Notes: generated by a model from the sequence alone, not told the origin. A stretch of DNA of 64,000 nucleotides from Reticulitermes speratus (GCA_021186555.1 JAJKFL010000010.1:22174586-22238585), one strand, 5' to 3'; shown: positions 36,103-46,573, numbered from the stretch's first letter. Translations and numbers: made by a program.

Positions 36103-36421
36103 CACTTTCACTGCCGGGTATTTAAATCCCAGAGGGTGTTAAATTGCCAGGGATTTATTGAATGTTAAACAACTAGCGTGTCGTCTTATAAATTATTAAA
36201 TATAATTACATATAAAATTATATATAAAATGCATATATTTTTTATAGTTGTCAGCTAGGGATTAATAAAGATGTAAAATATGTTTCCTGAAAGAACTTAT
36301 TGTGTGCGAGGCCTATTTAAGGCAAAAGAGCAGAGCAAATTTTAGATCGACTAAAGTCGACGCTGGCAAATTAAAACGTAAATACTTAAAACGACCATGG
36401 TCGACTTTGGCAGTGAAAGTG
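36103..36421. mobile_element. piggyBac-like MITE
   Basis: Inverted ends CACTTTCACTGCCGGG / CTTTGGCAGTGAAAGTG are flanked by TTAA at 36099-36102 and 36422-36425. A TTAA target duplication is the piggyBac hallmark. An internal palindrome GTCGACTTTGG / CTAAAGTCGAC repeats near the right end. No ORF of note. Confidence 0.7.
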
Positions 36422-36785
36422 TTAAACTTTATTCATGAGTACCTGGTCCATATCTGGTATTTTGCATTTCCTTTTCCCCCACTTGAATGGATAATATTAA
36501 AAGGGGTCACAGGCAAACAGGATGGGAGGGGCACAGATTTTATTAATTTCACTCAGAAATGGTGGGGCTCTTCTATGACACCTTGATTCAGGGTACAAGA
36601 TGAGTGAATGGAACGGAATGGCTGCAGAGAACAGAATAATAACAGCTGATTCTGTTAACCAATTCACTGTATATTATTGAATTTATTCCTCCTATAATTC
36701 AAAATATAACCCCCTGATTTCAAAAAGTTTTGTGTACATACGGTGAACAGAAAATATTCCCTGAAGGTACATTATACTGAACACA

Positions 36786-36975
36786 TTCCCTGCAGTTACA
36801 TTACTGAACATAAAGCTTGTGGTTACCTTATTGAACACATTCCCTATAGTTGTCACCAAACACATTCCCTGCAGTTACATTACTGAACATAAAGCTTGTG
36901 GTTACCTTATTGAACACATTCCCTATAGTTGTCACCAAACACATTCCCTGTAGTTACATTACTGAACACACTCCC
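36786..36975. repeat. 79-bp tandem repeat, about 2.4 units
   Basis: TGCAGTTACATTACTGAACA starts at 36791 and 36870, with a further partial unit. A shorter sub-motif (ACACATTCCCT) recurs within the unit. Confidence 0.85.
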
Positions 36976-37834
36976 TGTAGTTATGCAACAACTGACAAAT
37001 CCTGTTTTTGACATATAGAACCACCACATAAGCTGCACGGGAAGTTATGATAAAACACTGACACATGGTACATTCAAAAGACCCTACACCATTTCCAGAC
37101 AAGTCCCAACGCCACAATTTTTGACATTTTATAGAAAAAAAAATTATTCGACAATTACCTTTCACACAAGGTCTGCTTCGAAGGGGTGCAGTTGGGGGAG
37201 CTGCAAGCAATTAGCCAACAGATTCTCAGTTTGTAAATCAGAAATAACAAAACAAGAGAATTCAGAGAAATTAAAATCAATAAAACTAAAAATTTCACAA
37301 AAAAGCTGACATTAAACTTAACACTCCAACCAAGAACCAGGACAGGAATATCAGCCTACTATGTGAAGTCTTACAGTATCAACACTTAACAGTATTTTAA
37401 ACCTAAACCATTAAATAAACTGCAATACACATTACCCAGCTAAAAGTGACGATTATTTTTATCACAGTTAACATAGTGGATGCCTACAGATTACTACGCC
37501 AAATATGCATCACAACAGACATTGTTGCCTGGATTTAACAAAGACAAATAAATCATGTTCTAATTTAACAAAAAACATAACACTTTGCACTTACACCACA
37601 TGTCTCAAAATCTGCAACTGTAAACACACAGCGGAGTAAAAAAATATGTACTAATAAAATAAAATAAATAATAACTAATAAAAAAACTAATAAAATAAAT
37701 AAAAATAAATAAATAAAATTTTAATATTGATCTGAATAAAGTTGAACTCTTTATTCACTGTGTCAGAATTATCCTATAATGGGAAAGAATATGTCTATTT
37801 GTATCAATAATGTAGTTTAATGTTTCAACATCAT

Positions 37835-37945
37835 GGCCAGGCACTGCCGTGACCCTGGCACCTCCCTGGTGGTCAACCATCCCAGTACTGACCACACTCG
37901 ACATTGCTTAACTTCAGTAAATGATTGGGAACTAGTGCTGCCAAT
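37835..37945 (-). repeat. 5S rRNA-like sequence (5S-derived SINE or pseudogene)
   Basis: On the minus strand TGAAGTTAAGCAATGTCGAG is followed by GTGGTCAGTACTGGGATGGT and TGACCACCAGGGAGGTGCC. These align with the A box, intermediate element and C box of 5S rRNA (GAAGTTAAGCAACGTCGGGC, GTTAGTACTTGGATGGGTGACC). The flanking 5S halves are diverged, so it is not a working 5S gene. It is more likely a 5S-headed SINE or a retropseudogene. Confidence 0.65.
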
Positions 37946-38695
37946 GGCAGTTGCCTATCAATAACGTAAAGAACTCTCTAAACTGAAGACGTGGCACACA
38001 TGTCAAGACAACACAAAATCCACATGGCCTGTGAAGAATTTGTTAAGGGGGGAGAGAAAGAATTTCATTGTGTTTAAAACTGCTACATTCTGGTATAAGA
38101 CATCATGAAATATGGCAAAAGCATAGAGACATTTGAGAGCACTTACTGACGCCATAATCAGGGCAACTTAGTGATGGTGGCAGCAGGCTCCTCTGAAACG
38201 AATCTAACCTTCTGCCAGATTACACAGTGTCACATCACAGACAACAGTCATCTTCAGTCACTACCTAAAGAACCTTAACTTTCATGTACCGTATTTCACA
38301 GAAGTTAATTTTGTTGACCTGTCAATGAGTTTCCATAATTGTCCTGTATGGCAAAATTTTTAAACCCCCTATGCCCAGTGAAAAAGTGTTTTATAAAAGG
38401 CCCTTTTTTTGAAATATTATGTTCATTCTACTATTTTGCAAGTGACTACTCAGAAGATCAGTGCAGTAAATTAATTTGAAAATGATATTCAAGTGGTTTA
38501 CGTAGGTATCCCACATTCATTTTATATGGAATGGAAAATAAATTGACATATGATGCCAAGGCATAACAAGCAGCTGATATGTATGTATTCATGTTACTTC
38601 CTTGCCCCAAAACACAGTTTTCAAGAATAAAACACAAGTTCCTCCATAAACCAACAATTCACATTTTACCTGTCTACAACAAAAGCTCTACTTAC

Positions 38696-38875
38696 CCGCC
38701 AATATCCAGTCCTTCATCAAACAATTTGTTTGCACCTGACTTGTCCTTAAGCAGTATGGGTTTGCCAGGTGGCAAGTTCTGGAGAGATTCTTGTTGCTCC
38801 TTCAACTGACGACGACGCTTTTTGCTCCACAACTCATGACAATCTTGCCATGTTGGCAGTTCTGGAGGAGGCATC
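38696..38875 (-). CDS. Cdk12: Cdk12 exon 8
   Basis: The acceptor TTTGTACAG|G completes the Lys codon begun in exon 7. The donor GGCGG|GTAAGT is phase 2. It encodes [20 protein letters not shown], the conserved extension just after the kinase fold in CDK12/13 (human [27 protein letters not shown]), which packs against the ATP-site region. Then follows an insect-type basic/Gln segment ([20 protein letters not shown]) and FDEGLDIGG. Confidence 0.95.
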
Positions 38876-39190
38876 CTGTACAAACACACAATCAGACTCC
38901 CTAATTTTAAACCTTAATACCTCAATTCGAGACATATAATCAATAGGGATTGTTGTGGTATGTTAAGCAACTCATAATGTTTTCATTCCCTGCCCACTCA
39001 GCATGTGCAATGATCTCTCTCACGACAGTAAAACTGTTTGCCTAACGCAGCCAGTATGATGGTGTCTGATGTGTGACATGATTTGCTGAGCTCAGGTCCA
39101 CTGTAACCATTCAATGAAACTTTAGAATCTCCAAGTGCCAAATCAATGTCACTGGTTTACTTATTTAAAAAAATGTATTTTGTTTGCATG

Positions 39191-39496
39191 AAAAAAAAAA
39201 AAAAAACAATCCCATTACAGGCCTTGACAGGCCCTTAGGGCTCCAGGAGGTCGAGGCTCCCAGGTTTTTAGACAATCGGCACATGAAGGTGGTAAGGTTG
39301 TCAGCCCTACGCACCGGCCGCCTTTACCCCCCAGGAAAGATTCCTGGTACTCATTTCTGGTAGAGGCTGAGTCGACCCCAGGGCCATAGTGCGACCGAAA
39401 CGATTATGTCAGTGAAAAATTCCAGTGACACCATCGGGAATCGAACCCACGATATTCCGGTTTGTAGCGCAGTGCCTCAACCAACTGTGCCACCGT
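39191..39496 (-). mobile_element. tRNA-derived SINE, family A, full length
   Basis: 9-bp duplications GTTTGCATG at 39182-39190 and 39497-39505. Collinear with 15186-15490, including the tRNA-like head GGCACAGTTGGTTGAGGCAC and the B box. On the element's strand the tail is a run of 16 T residues rather than the CTTTACC tail of the other copies. Confidence 0.9.
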
Positions 39497-39523
39497 GTTT
39501 GCATGCACATTAAAAAACAGGTA

Positions 39524-39858
39524 CAGTAAAACCCCTATTTAATGCATTGCTGGGGGATTAGAATATACAGTAGAACCCGGATAAGAAGTCCCCGCATAAG
39601 AAGTTTTCCCCTGTAAGAAGTCTGATTTTTAAAGTCCCGAAATCCTATTGCTTTTAATAAGCTTCCCTCTTAATAAGTCTTCCCACTTAAGGAGTCCCTA
39701 ATCCTCTGGTCCCTTGAAAGACTTCTTAACAGGGTTCTACTGTATTTCACTAAATAAAAGTTTTCATTAAATGGAGGTTACATTGTTTATATGGAGCTAT
39801 TGTCGGGACATGAAAAAACCATCACTAAATGCAGGAACATTAAATCGGGGTTTTACTG
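39524..39858. mobile_element. Outer pogo/Tigger-like MITE (interrupted)
   Basis: Inverted ends CAGTAAAACCCCTATTTAAT and ATTAAATCGGGGTTTTACTG lie between TA dinucleotides. A second MITE sits inside at 39568-39742, so this one is older. Confidence 0.8.
39568..39742. mobile_element. Inner pogo/Tigger-like MITE
   Basis: Ends CAGTAGAACCCGGATAAGAA and its near complement CTTAACAGGGTTCTACTG are bounded by TA. The interior is rich in AAGT/ACTT repeats (AAGAAGTCCCC, TTAATAAGTCTTCCC). Confidence 0.85.
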
Positions 39859-40001
39859 TATTATTTCAGATAATACAGTATTTTCAGCAATTTATGATCC
39901 ATACACATAACTTAAAACACTTTCCACTTTATCCCCAACTATTCTCACCCATGCAGAGCCAACTTAAAGCATTAACAAATAAAGAAACAACAAACACTTA
40001 C

Positions 40002-40270
40002 TTTTCTGGGCAAATATTCTTGAGCCACGCAGATTTAAGAGCATCTTCAGCAGTAATTCTCTTCTCTGGATCCAATTCTAACATTTTGTCTAACAAGTCT
40101 AGTGCAGTTGAAGGCATGAAAGAAAATTCTTCTCGCAAACGTCGCCGATGGGGTTTCTTAGGTTTCAATGTGTGCCACAATGGCAATTTGATTACCGATG
40201 GCCACACTGCAGGTGTCGGTGTACCACAGAGGTTTGAAATTATCTCCAGTTGCATCAACTCAACATTGCC
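40002..40270 (-). CDS. Cdk12: Cdk12 exon 7: kinase C lobe
   Basis: Acceptor TTGGGACAG|GGC at phase 0 and donor GAAAA|GTAAGT at phase 2. It encodes [40 protein letters not shown], the HRRRLREEF segment and [20 protein letters not shown] to WLKNICPEK. These are the last helices of the kinase fold, with the invariant Arg of LDPEKR. Very close to other CDK12 proteins. Confidence 0.97.
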
Positions 40271-41090
40271 CTGTCCCAAAATACAATAAACAATTATACA
40301 CTAATGATACAAGCAACAGCACGACACAAAGACACTGCAAACACAGCCTGAAGTGTACCAACAAGCAACTGGAGGACACAGCTATATTACGATATTTTAG
40401 GTTATTACAGCGGTGTTGCCGACAATTCTGGTCTTCTAATGCACTGACATTGGGTACGTGGTTCCCAACATTACCGTATATTGACTGGAATCTGCCGATT
40501 GCTCTGCGATTCTCATCCAGTGGCGATACTCTCTGCATTTTAATTTATTCCATTACTAACCCATCACATCCTCAACTCCACGTGATCTGAACCTGCCAGC
40601 TCCTCCCCTCATTACTTGTCACTGGACGTTTTATGCCTTAACACCTCTTTTCAGGATCACGCTAGCACACCTAGGCCCCTCTCACGCCTTTCCCGACCAC
40701 CCACTAAATGACACCTCCTTTCTCCTGTGCTGCCTATTCTTCTTAGACTGCTTGAACCTGAAGATGAAGGAACTACGGTCTTCTGAAACGTCAGGAACCA
40801 TTCAACCAATGACACAGCGCCACAGCCCGGAACCGAATCATTGCCAGGTTACCAATATCAAAGAAGAAATAGGAACACCATGCCACTCCTGGGGTTATCA
40901 GCACGAAGTGTGTAAAATGAATGCATAATCTATCCATCCAGCAGCCCACATTACCTCTAGAACTATCCAATTAATTTAAATGAAATTTTACACTGGGACA
41001 TAATTACAACTTATTAATTTAATTTTGGCCCATTAAAAGGCCACTATAACACTTCCTTCAGATATAGATGCAAGCAGATTAAATTAAATA

Positions 41091-41519
41091 CAGTACAGCG
41101 TCGATTATCCGAACGTCAATCATCCGAACCACTGTCGGTAAACAAAGAGTTACTATGTACTGTACTTTCCAATTACTGGTTACTATACTGAAATATTACT
41201 AAGCTGGTTAAAGCATTTGTTTCCGATTCCTCGTTTGTAAAACAATTAGGTGAGTTCCAAATAAATTTAGTATGCATCATTATTCCAATAGTTGCTGGTT
41301 ATCATACACAAACCATTTCCTAAATCAATTATTTGATGATAACATTTGTATTTCAAAACACTACATGCTTAAAAATATAACCTTGCATACACTAATTTAG
41401 TTGTGATTACACTTTGTTTGGTATAAATTGGGTATTCTCATGCACGTTTGATTATACGAACAATCTGATTAACCGAACTTCCTCAGTCCCAATTAGTTTG
41501 GATAATCGACGCTCTGCTG
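41091..41519. mobile_element. pogo/Tigger-like MITE
   Basis: Inverted ends CAGTACAGCGTCGATTATCC and GGATAATCGACGCTCTGCTG are flanked by TA (41089-41090, 41520-41521). CGATTATCCGAAC is typical of Tigger-like termini. An internal ATTATACGAACAATCTGATT lies near the right end. AT-rich and non-coding. Confidence 0.8.
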
Positions 41520-41577
41520 TATCTATAAGAATGACTTAATGAACAAAACAATGACAGATGTTCTGAAGTACAGATCT

Positions 41578-41755
41578 CATTAACCTTGATTTCAGGCTTC
41601 CGCCGCGATGTTGATGTAATCTGTGGTCTTCTGGGTAATTACAAGGCGTCGTGTGGTAATTATTTACCGACACGTTGTCCCGAAACGTCGGTAAATAATT
41701 ACCACACGACGCCGTGTAATTACCCAGAAGACCACAGATTAGATCTCATTAAGAT
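41578..41755. repeat. Fold-back element with perfect inner palindrome
   Basis: The inner arms GGTAATTATTTACCGACACG... and CCGAAACGTCGGTAAATAAT are almost exact inverse copies. The outer sequence is AATCTGTGGTCTTCTGGGTA and its inverse GAAGACCACAGATT. Confidence 0.75.
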
Positions 41756-41914
41756 CTGTAACCTCAACTTGAAACATTTTTATATAGTGTATGCTTTAAA
41801 AACAGAAGGAAAAATAATTTATTCCTTTACACACAGCATAACCTGCACTGCTATGTGATACGATTCCAGCAACTGCATATCGCACAAGCTATTTAACGCA
41901 CTGAAATTAATTAA

Positions 41915-42670
41915 TGTGTGGGTGTTTTTTGTATTGTGCGTGTTTTTTTTTCTTGTACTGTGTATGGGTGTTTTTTGTAAGGTGTGGATGCTTTTGTAAG
42001 GTGTGGATGATTTGTAAGTTGTGGATGTTTTTGTAATGTGTGTACGGTGTTCTAATATGTGTACTTGTATTTACTGTATGTATTTTGTTTACTGTATGTA
42101 TTCTGTTTTGTATGTGTAAGGGTGTTTTAGTAAGGTGCGTACAGTTTTCTAATATGTGTATTTGTATTTACTGTATGTATTTTGTTTTGTATGTGTATGG
42201 GTGTTTTTGTAAGGTGTGGATGTATTTGTAAGGTGTGGATGTTTTTGTAAGGTGTGGATGCTTTTGTAAGGAGTGGATGCTTTTGTAAGGTGCAGATGTT
42301 TTTGTAATGTGTGTACAGTGTTCTAATGTGTGTACTTGTATTTACTGTATGTATTTTGTTTTGTATGTGTATGGGTGTTTTTGTAAGGTGTGTACGGTGT
42401 TCTAATATGAGTACTTGTATTTACTGTATGTATTTTGTTTTGTATGTGCATGGGTGTTTTTGTAAGGTGTGAACGGGGTTCTTCTAATATATGTGTACTT
42501 GTATTTACTGTATGTATTTTGTTTTGTATGTGTATGGGTGTTTTTGTAAGGTGTGGATGTATTTGTAAGGTATGGATGTTTTTGTAAGGTGTGGATGTTT
42601 TTGTAATGTGTGTACGGTGTTCTAATGTGTGTACTTGTATTTACTGTATGTATTTTGTTTTGTAATTGTG
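41915..42670. repeat. Complex T/G-rich minisatellite
   Basis: Short motifs (TTTTTGTAAGGTGTGGATG, TGTACGGTGTTCTAATATGT, TACTTGTATTTACTGTATGT, ATTTTGTTTTGTATGTGTA) recur in variable order, forming a higher-order array with larger units repeated at least five times. No coding potential. Confidence 0.85.
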
Positions 42671-43802
42671 TATAGTTTGTTTTGTATTGTTAATTTTATG
42701 TATATTTATATGTCCATTTGTATTGTGTGTACTAGTGTAAGGACTACTGCCACCGGGTGAAAACCCAATTGCAGTAAATAATAATAATAAATAATAAAAT
42801 ATTCTACACCTCTGTACAAGGCCCAGAGGTGTAGAACACCTCTGCCTACTAAGACCACCTGAGTATGAGTCACTCCTTTTACCTGATAACAGGGACTGAT
42901 CCCATCCCCAAAACACAGCGTTTTCAAATTTTAAACCATGGTGCTGGACAAAAGCCCAAACAGAGGATGTTTCCAAAAGCATCTGTGGTGCTTTACTCCA
43001 TCAGCAATTGATTTGTGTTTGTAATAAATGAATGGCAAGATCACTGAGATTTGCAAAATAAAAAAACAAAGTACTTTAGAAACATGAGTACTCTAAAGCA
43101 GTATACAACAATATACTCTTGCTAAATTTCAGGAATGATTTGTAACGCATTTTAATACAATGCAGTTATAAACATCACTTTATGACTGTCATTAGATTTA
43201 GGGTCATTATATTATCTAACTACCAGGTGCAAATTCCTCTCAGCTTGTTTATTATATTAAAATACAGTCCACTCAACAAACCACCCACACGCATGGTGGA
43301 GTAGCAGGAGGAAACGAAAAATAGCAGTTGTGAAATAAAGTAAGGACCCTTTATTACACTTGGCAAGGATGTGACAAATCTTGATACATGCAACACAAGC
43401 AACTGTAAGGACTGGTCATTCTAGGCAGAATCAGCAAAGAGGGATTTATCATTAGCACTGTAATGAGCTCTCTTAATGACTTCAGAACCAAACTTCTAAG
43501 CTGAAAGTCCTGTCCCCTTCAATGTAAAAGATGTGTGATGAAGCTCATTAATGTAAACTGTATGAGAACTAAACGGGGCTGGTAATGTAAGAATTTCACA
43601 TTCCAGCACGGGACTCTCAACCTTAGTCTTCCTGTGTGCATCAAGAAAATCTTCATTCCCAAAGATCTTCTCAAAAAAATCACAGGATCATGAACAAATA
43701 CACAGCAACTGCATTGTAACAAACTTTTAGGTCTAAAAGCATTGTAGGAAATATATGAACTGTGATGTCTCACAGCAGTACTTATTAAAGAATACTGACT
43801 TC

Positions 43803-44290
43803 TGTGATGTGATGCCACATACTGTTGACTTGCCGGCTTGTACCAGTGTTTTGGAGGAACATGTTGCCTCCATCTTCAAGGCAGAATAATTTCCCTACCC
43901 TGTAAATGGAGGCTGCAGGTTCTTCTAAAAGGTTGGCACTTATCAACCAGGTGGGCCGGGATAGCGTAGTCAGTATAGCGACTCGCTATGGGCTGGACGG
44001 TCCGGGGATCGAATCCCGGTGGGGGCGAGATTTTCCGCAGCCACCCAGACCAGCCCTAGGGCCCACCCAGCCTCCTATACAATGGGTACCGGGTCTCTTT
44101 CCCGGGGGTAAAGCGGCCGGGGCGTGGAGTTGACCACCCACCCTCATCTAGTGCCAGGGTTAAAGAAAGAGTAGAGCTATACCTCTACTCCCCCTCTGGG
44201 CCTTCATGGCCTGTTCTACGGAGAACTTTACCTTTACCTCATCAACCAGACTACACAGCATCATAGCCCAGAAGGCTGAAATCTTTACCA
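43803..44290. repeat. Fold-back element interrupted by a SINE
   Basis: GATGTGATGCCACATACTGT, then GGAGGAACATGTTGCCTCCA and TGGAGGCTGCAGGTTCTTCT on the left. It resumes ACTACACAGCATCATAGCCC right of the SINE at 43952-44240. Confidence 0.7.
43952..44240 (+). mobile_element. tRNA-derived SINE, family B, full length
   Basis: 9-bp duplications ATCAACCAG at 43943-43951 and 44241-44249. The head is GATAGCGTAGTCAGTATAGC, with B box GGGGATCGAATCCCGG; the body is CACCCAGCCTCCTATACAAT, GCGGCCGGGGCGTGGAGTTG; the tail is ACTTTACCTTTACC. This is the least diverged copy in the window. Confidence 0.92.
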
Positions 44291-44908
44291 TAGAAAATAA
44301 TTCCTGAGCGTCCATAATAACGCTTGATAGCTGAAAATAACTACAAAACACTTACAAATTAACATTAATGAAATTTAAAAACAGCATAGCAATGTTCAAT
44401 ATAGCCCTTTGTCATGCATCAGCCGCGTTAACTGGTTTAAATACCTTTCGGGGACGGAGCCAGTCCCCGAAACATTGTAATTAAACCAGCTGACATGGCT
44501 GATCGCCCGAGAAGACTTTATTGAATCGTGTCACCATGAAAGTTTTAAAACTTATATATAGCACAGCAATACATTTCCCAGTACAGTGAGTTAGAAACTC
44601 TCACTACTTGGGAGAGCTACTTCCCCAATCTAATGACAAGTATGTACATTTAATGTGCGAGGAAGGAACAGGAGGATGGGGAAAACTGCACGAGGACGAG
44701 CTTCATGATAAGCACTCCAGCAGCAACCTTCAGTGTCCATTACACTGAGGAATTTCTTGACAAGATGAGGAACTACTTGCTTCTCAAGAAGGAATCTGCT
44801 CCACTGAGTTAGTCAGAATGTTTAGCATGATAGCATTCACCAGCAAAGTGTGTTTTTACAGATATGATAATCATCTGGTCTTCAAACGAAATATATAATC
44901 ATACAAAC

Positions 44909-45113
44909 CCGAAACAGCGGTTTCTTCCAGAAGAGTTCTCCAAGAATGCAACCGCAACTCCAGACGTCAATCGCTGGACCGTACCTCTCCTCGCCCAGCA
45001 GCAGCTCAGGAGGTCGATACCATAATGTTATCACCTTGTTGGTGTATGGGCGTTGGCGGTCTTCGGCACTATACAACCGAGCCAGTCCAAAGTCTGCTAA
45101 CTTAACTTCACCC
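44909..45113 (-). CDS. Cdk12: Cdk12 exon 6: DFG and activation loop
   Basis: The acceptor TTCTTCCAG|GGGT (phase 2) completes the Arg codon. The exon encodes [40 protein letters not shown] and [20 protein letters not shown] to KKPLFR. It contains the magnesium-binding DFG, the activation-loop Thr in RPYTNKV (the site phosphorylated in CDK12/13) and the APE-equivalent PPE. The loop is one residue longer than in human CDK12, as in insect proteins. The donor CGG|GTTTGT is weak, but it is the only one giving the right phase and a collinear protein (FRGN versus human FQAN). Confidence 0.95.
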
Positions 45114-46110
45114 CTGGAAGGAAGAACAATCCACAATAAGGTATGAACCACACGAGCCAAATGCCATTCTACCTGTAACAGTGTTTTAGACAGTAAATGA
45201 GGCCAATATTGCAAGGCTTTTACAACACAGTAAATGATTCATAACATCACATCAGGCATAAAAAACATTCATAATGAGATTCTTTCAAATAATCACAAAT
45301 ATGCAGAACTTCATTTTTCAGGCCATTTGAAAAATACTTCAACAAAAACTACATTTTTATTATAAATACTAAACAAATGGTGTTCTTAACATAAATAATG
45401 ACCTATGCATCATAATATACTTGTTACACCAAAATGTTGTGCAAAAAAATTATCTGAAAAAATATATCAAATGCAAGGATAACGGACATGGTGCATCTCT
45501 AAATACTTCTCCAAAGTATCAACAGAATTAGATGAAACCTAACATGTCAGGGTTTAAGAGTACAAGTCAGAAACAGTAATTTTTCAGTAGGGAGCTTTGA
45601 TTATTCAAAACAGTGTACTGACTTTTGACTTTGTTAGGTTAAATGTGAATTTATATTGATAAAAAAGTAACTCTAACTTCTCATCTTAGGATCACGAAGA
45701 GCACTGACCAAACATTCAAACAGCGACTTATACTGAAAATGCACTTCCCTTGACTGAAACTCTTAATCCCCAACACATTAGAAATTTGGTAGTCAGAAGT
45801 CCAGCCTGAAACTTGCCAGCAAAATTTAACTTTCAATCCAACTAACCCAATGTTATAAATTCACAAGAAGCACAAATCAAAACGTATCTATTTAAAAAAA
45901 AATGGCTCCCTTCATAAAGTTTCATACCCACATGTTCCTTATGCTCTCCAAAAATCCCTTGGAAATGTCTGCTCTCTGTAACACTTTCCAGATTTCTTGT
46001 TTATATATTTACATGCCTTTTTAACACCAATGAGAGTGAAACAAGTGGATTGGCAAATTCCGGTCTTTCTTCATTACTTTTCTTATTATGAAAATTAAAT
46101 TAAAATTGAA

Positions 46111-46410
46111 TTCACACGTTAAATTCATGTACTTGCCTGTTGTTCATAAGAATATTGCTGCACTTAATGTGAATCCTAACCTAACCTTAATTCACACGTT
46201 AAATTCATGTACTTGCCTGTTGTTCATAAGAATATTGCTGCACTTAATGTGAATCCTAACCTAACCTTAATTCACACGTTACATTCATGTACTTGCCTGT
46301 TGTTCATAAGAATATTGCTGCACTTAATGTGAATCCTAACCTAACCTTAATTCACACGTTAAATTCATGTACTTGCCTGTTGTTCATAAGAATGTTGCTG
46401 CACTTAATGT
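46111..46410. repeat. 80-bp tandem array copying an exon end and its splice site
   Basis: Units start at 46111, 46191, 46271 and 46351 (each TTCACACGTT...), exactly 80 bp apart. The fourth runs into exon 5. Each unit includes the last 34 coding bases of exon 5 (46377-46410), the GC donor and about 30 bp of intron, plus CCTAACCTAACC. The three intronic copies share AAT where the true exon has AAC (synonymous Asn), and the third has one further change. Confidence 0.95.
46371..46378 (-). promoter_or_regulatory. Non-canonical GC 5' splice site
   Basis: AG|GCAAGT (exon ends 46377, intron starts 46376). It matches the consensus for GC-AG introns, which need a strong flanking match. Exact copies occur at 46296, 46216 and 46136 (G of GC) within the intron. 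Confidence 0.9.
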
Positions 46411-46573
46411 CCCGGTGAAGAAAATTTTTCTTGTGGCAATAGTTCAGTCCATCAAGTAACTGCCTCATTATTGATGCATTGTGTGCTTCATTAAAATCTA
46501 CCATGCCAGACTCCAGAAGTCCCATTAAATCATGGTCCATGTATTCAAACACCAAGTAGAAAGATCCTTTGTC
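46377..46573 (-). CDS. Cdk12: Cdk12 exon 5: hinge and catalytic loop
   Basis: Acceptor ACGTTTCAG|GAC at phase 0. It encodes [20 protein letters not shown] (hinge FEYMDHD), [20 protein letters not shown] and [20 protein letters not shown], then MNN plus AG of an Arg codon. HRDIKCSN holds the catalytic Asp, Lys and Asn. The exon ends at a GC donor, AG|GCAAGT. The only nearby GT (CAA|GTACAT) would break the phase into exon 6. Reading on past the donor meets a TGA after eight codons. Confidence 0.95.

Larger units (their letters stand above)
30305..38695 (-). other. Cdk12 intron 8 (8.4 kb)
   Basis: GTAAGT donor and TTTACAG acceptor. Besides the elements listed separately it holds CA-rich low-complexity sequence at about 30625-30712. 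Two similar stretches, about 31795-31900 and 31925-32045 (AATTAGTCACACAGTTCAAA; ACTGTTAGTAATTATGACAG; CCAGTTTTCAAAGAACA), are a direct duplication of roughly 125 bp. Confidence 0.75.
38876..40001 (-). other. Cdk12 intron 7
   Basis: GTAAGT donor after GAAAA and TTGTACAG acceptor. Holds a SINE and two nested MITEs, listed separately. Confidence 0.85.
40271..44908 (-). other. Cdk12 intron 6 (4.6 kb)
   Basis: The donor is the weak CGG|GTTTGT and the acceptor TTTTGGGACAG. A fold-back fragment lies at about 40740-40830 (CTTGAACCTGAAGATGAAGG, CTTCTGAAACGTCAGGAACC). Larger elements are listed separately. Confidence 0.8.

Noticed and set aside
39771..40289. 172-codon plus-strand ORF
   Set aside because: It is the antisense shadow of Cdk12 exon 7 extended through a MITE.
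46377..46573. GT donor CAA|GTACAT for exon 5
   Set aside because: It would give the wrong phase into exon 6 and insert extra residues before GEVKLADFG. The GC donor two bases earlier fits phase and homology.
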